From positions 310,001 to 374,000 of the forward strand of contig RHLF01000002.1 of NCBI GenBank assembly GCA_003712125.1: DNA of 64,000 nt, in the 5' to 3' direction. The DNA is from Allomuricauda sp. (GTDB lineage Bacteria > Bacteroidota > Bacteroidia > Flavobacteriales > Flavobacteriaceae). The notes under the pieces are model-generated. The model worked only from the letters and a program-made list of their open reading frames with translations. It searched no databases and had not been told where the DNA came from. The translations under genes were made by a program, and so were the position numbers. Positions within the stretch are counted from its first letter, which is position 1, and each line of letters starts with the position of its first letter. Positions 61,860 through 64,000 of the stretch are shown in pieces.

Positions 61860-63277
61860 GAGGCAATTGCTTTTAATCCCAGTTTTTTACCTTCACTCAG
61901 CATTAATTGATAGGCCGCTTCATGTTCATTGGGTATGACACCATCCAAAATAGCTTCTTTAATCGCTTCTTTGATAATTCCGATTTCTTTGGAAGGTCGA
62001 AGGTCGAAGGTTTTCATAATTTCTTCACCTGAAATGGGAGGCTGAAAATTTCGTATGCGGTCGCGTTCCTCTACTTCTACAATTTTTTGACGAACCATTT
62101 TGAAGTTGTTCTTGTACTTCCGCTGCTTCTTCAGATTTTTTGTGGTAATATCTGCCTCACAGAGTGTCATGAGATCGTCAACGTGGTCTCCTGCATCAAA
62201 AACCAGCCGTCGGACCGCAGAATCAGTGACATGTTCTTCAGATAAGATGACGGGTCTTGAACTCATCAACACCAATTTTTGCACATATTTCATCTTGTCG
62301 TTTAGGGGCATGTGCAATCGTCTAAATAGCTTATAAACCATTTTGCTGCCGACGAATTCGTGAGCATGGAATGTCCACCCAATTTTTTTATCAAATCGTT
62401 TGGTTCTCGCCTTGCCAATGTCATGTAATAGAGCAGCCCATCGCAACCAAAGGTTATCGGTCATTTGGGCAATGTTATCAACCACTTCCAAGGTATGCCA
62501 GAAATTGTCTTTATGCCTTTGGCCTTCAACTTCATCTATACCTTGAAGATTGGTCAGTTCAGGTAAGATCAATTGTAGCAAGCCCGTCTTGTGCAACAAA
62601 CCAAGCCCATTCGATGGTTTTTCGGTCAATAGAATTTTATGGAGTTCTTCAACAATACGCTCTTTTGAAACTATCGCGATGCGTTCTTTGTTTTGGGTAA
62701 TGGACTGAAGTGATTTGAGTTCAATGGTAAAGTCCAATTGCGCTGCAAATCGAACCCCGCGCATCATCCGCAAAGGATCATCTGAAAAGGTTATATCAGG
62801 GTCTAAGGGGGTTCGTAAGATTTTTTTGTCCAAATCTATCCGGCCATCAAAGGGATCTAAAAGTTCGCCAAAACTCTTTGCATTAAGGGACAGTGCCAGT
62901 GCATTGATGGTAAAATCCCTTCGATTTTGGTCATCTTCCAGTGTGCCATCTTCAACCACGGGTTTACGGCTATCTTTTTGATAGCTTTCCTTACGTGCCC
63001 CAACAAATTCAAGCTCGAGTTGCCCATGCCTGATCATAGCGGTTCCAAAATTTTTGAAAACGGTTACTTCAGGCCTGCCTTTAAGCTTACGAGCAACTTT
63101 TTCAGCGAGTTGTATACCGCTTCCAACGGCAACAATATCAATATCTTTCTTCGAATCACGCTTCAAGAAATAATCGCGTACAAACCCACCGATCACATAG
63201 GCTTCAACACCCATTTCATCGGCCGTTGAGCCAATCACTTGGAAAATATTATGCGCTAGCGCCTTGTCGTAATTCAT
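61856..63277 (-). CDS. CCA tRNA nucleotidyltransferase / HD-domain protein
   Basis: This enzyme builds or repairs the 3' CCA of tRNAs. The product is 473 residues from ATG 63277; a TTG one codon earlier is less likely. Motifs: the head [11 protein letters not shown] and [11 protein letters not shown] (catalytic Asp pair), [11 protein letters not shown] and [14 protein letters not shown], then an HD phosphohydrolase domain ([26 protein letters not shown]). Some relatives in bacteria with split CCA enzymes add only A or only CC; this cannot be told here. It overlaps ctaA by four bases. Confidence 0.92.
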   Translation of the reverse strand: MNYDKALAHNIFQVIGSTADEMGVEAYVIGGFVRDYFLKRDSKKDIDIVAVGSGIQLAEKVARKLKGRPEVTVFKNFGTAMIRHGQLELEFVGARKESYQKDSRKPVVEDGTLEDDQNRRDFTINALALSLNAKSFGELLDPFDGRIDLDKKILRTPLDPDITFSDDPLRMMRGVRFAAQLDFTIELKSLQSITQNKERIAIVSKERIVEELHKILLTEKPSNGLGLLHKTGLLQLILPELTNLQGIDEVEGQRHKDNFWHTLEVVDNIAQMTDNLWLRWAALLHDIGKARTKRFDKKIGWTFHAHEFVGSKMVYKLFRRLHMPLNDKMKYVQKLVLMSSRPVILSEEHVTDSAVRRLVFDAGDHVDDLMTLCEADITTKNLKKQRKYKNNFKMVRQKIVEVEERDRIRNFQPPISGEEIMKTFDLRPSKEIGIIKEAIKEAILDGVIPNEHEAAYQLMLSEGKKLGLKAIAS

Positions 63278-63300
63278 CAAATATTCTAGAAGAGAAAAAT

Positions 63301-63870
63301 TTAAGACCTTATTACCTGCACCGTGCCGTCGTTCCCCAGCTTAATTATAGACGAGGGTGTCGTCATCTTTTTTGTGCGTTGCAAATTTACGGCATAGTCT
63401 ACTCCTTTTAAAATCTTGGGGTCAATGCTTTCAAAACCATCTGGTGTTGGAAAACCAGAGATATTGGCCGAGGTAGATACAATGGGTTTTCCAAAATTGG
63501 TGATCAGGTATTTGCAAAATTTATCTGACGCTACCCGAATTGCCAAGGAGTTGTCTTCAGCCACAAGGTTTTTGGCGACACCCATAGGCTTGTCGTAAAT
63601 TAGAGTTGTGGGTTTGGTGGCAAAATCCATAATATCATAAGCGACTTCTGGAACCTGTTTGACGTGGCGTTCAAGCATGGCTTGACTTGAAACAAGGCAA
63701 ATGAGGGCTTTGGAATCTTCACGTTGTTTAAGTGCATAAATATTTTTTACCGCATTTTCATTGGTGGCATCACAACCGAGGCCCCATACCGTATCGGTAG
63801 GGTAGAGTATCAGTCCACCTTTAGCCAGGGTGGTTACACAGTTTTTTATTTCGTCTTGAAAAGTGCTCAT
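63301..63870 (-). CDS. L-threonylcarbamoyladenylate synthase (Sua5/YciO/YrdC)
   Basis: It makes threonylcarbamoyl-AMP from threonine, bicarbonate and ATP for the t6A modification at tRNA position 37. The product is 189 residues from ATG 63870 ([20 protein letters not shown]). Motifs: [41 protein letters not shown] and [15 protein letters not shown], with [11 protein letters not shown]. The upstream gene's TGA overlaps this ATG (ATGA), so the genes are coupled. It works alongside the CCA enzyme in tRNA maturation. Confidence 0.93.
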   Translation of the reverse strand: MSTFQDEIKNCVTTLAKGGLILYPTDTVWGLGCDATNENAVKNIYALKQREDSKALICLVSSQAMLERHVKQVPEVAYDIMDFATKPTTLIYDKPMGVAKNLVAEDNSLAIRVASDKFCKYLITNFGKPIVSTSANISGFPTPDGFESIDPKILKGVDYAVNLQRTKKMTTPSSIIKLGNDGTVQVIRS

Positions 63871-64000
63871 CCGTTCCAATTTGTAATATGGGTTTCACCT
63901 TCGGGAATTGTTGGAAGTTTCAAAAAATCTCCCACATACTTGTTGTACTCATCAGGCCTAAAATCACGTCGGCCGTCTCCGGGATAAAAGGTCATTTCGC
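63867..64000 (-). CDS. C-terminal part of an unrecognised protein (5' end outside window)
   Basis: Forty-three codons are visible, ending TNWNG and TGA at 63867. Features include YPGDGRRDFRPDEYNKYVGD and LPTIPEGETH. No family is recognised. The stop overlaps the start of the Sua5-like gene (ATGA), so it belongs to the same operon. Confidence 0.5.
   Translation of the reverse strand, partial: EMTFYPGDGRRDFRPDEYNKYVGDFLKLPTIPEGETHITNWNG

Overview
The window comes from the chromosome of a member of the Bacteroidetes, almost certainly a (probably marine) Flavobacteriaceae. The evidence is the TAnnTTTG -7 promoter boxes, the absence of purine-rich Shine-Dalgarno sites, type IX secretion C-terminal domains (CHU_C type), a SprB-like giant adhesin, HmuY/TonB haem uptake, a radical-generating NrdB with its own ATP-cone, and conserved neighbours such as nusB-DUF1573-yajC. 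No rRNA, tRNA, CRISPR array, insertion sequence or prophage was found, and no stretch above 300 bases lacks a gene.

Layout. 1-9.7 kb is mostly housekeeping: a partial ABC exporter divergent from nusB-DUF1573-yajC, a Tat-exported Gfo/Idh/MocA oxidoreductase, peptidase T with a YdeI-like protein, pyrD, a DinB-like protein, a LysE exporter and HMG-CoA lyase. 9.7-18.3 kb is the first iron/haem block. A leftward TonB receptor, HmuY lipoprotein and small Cys-rich protein face a rightward operon of DUF6607, ankyrin, DUF2271 and a PepSY/flavodoxin membrane reductase. 18.3-21.4 kb holds nrdB-nrdA. 21.6-30.3 kb is the second iron block: a methyltransferase divergent from a Fur-family regulator, then DUF4856 lipoprotein, imelysin-like lipoprotein, HTTM (vitamin-K-carboxylase-like) membrane protein, FecA-like TonB receptor and a CxxCH haem-binding protein, followed by a leftward DUF6686-like gene. 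A dyad of two 10-base half-sites with a 3-base spacer recurs before the iron operons, before fur and before the DUF6686-like gene. It is a good candidate for a shared iron-responsive operator.

30.4-40 kb is housekeeping again: guaB, a thioredoxin-fold protein, DUF3995, lysA, a LON-domain protein, sucC, small secreted and TerB-like proteins, hsp20 and uvrB. 40-58 kb is a cell-surface region: a type IX-secreted protein with three FN3-like repeats, an ABC-2 transporter, and a 4108-residue SprB-like adhesin followed directly (TAA-ATG) by a 688-residue copy of its N-terminal part that lacks any type IX signal. 58-64 kb holds a protein with kinase-like motifs, a nucleoid-associated protein, a pRiA4b ORF-3-like protein, and the overlapping set Sua5/YrdC, CCA nucleotidyltransferase and haem A synthase, with a partial unknown gene at the edge.

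The best candidate for an undescribed system is the DUF4856-imelysin-HTTM-TonB-haem-binding operon, together with its zinc-site-less Fur relative, the shared dyad and the two DUF6686-like small proteins. Functions are inferred from recognisable motifs only; no database search was run.
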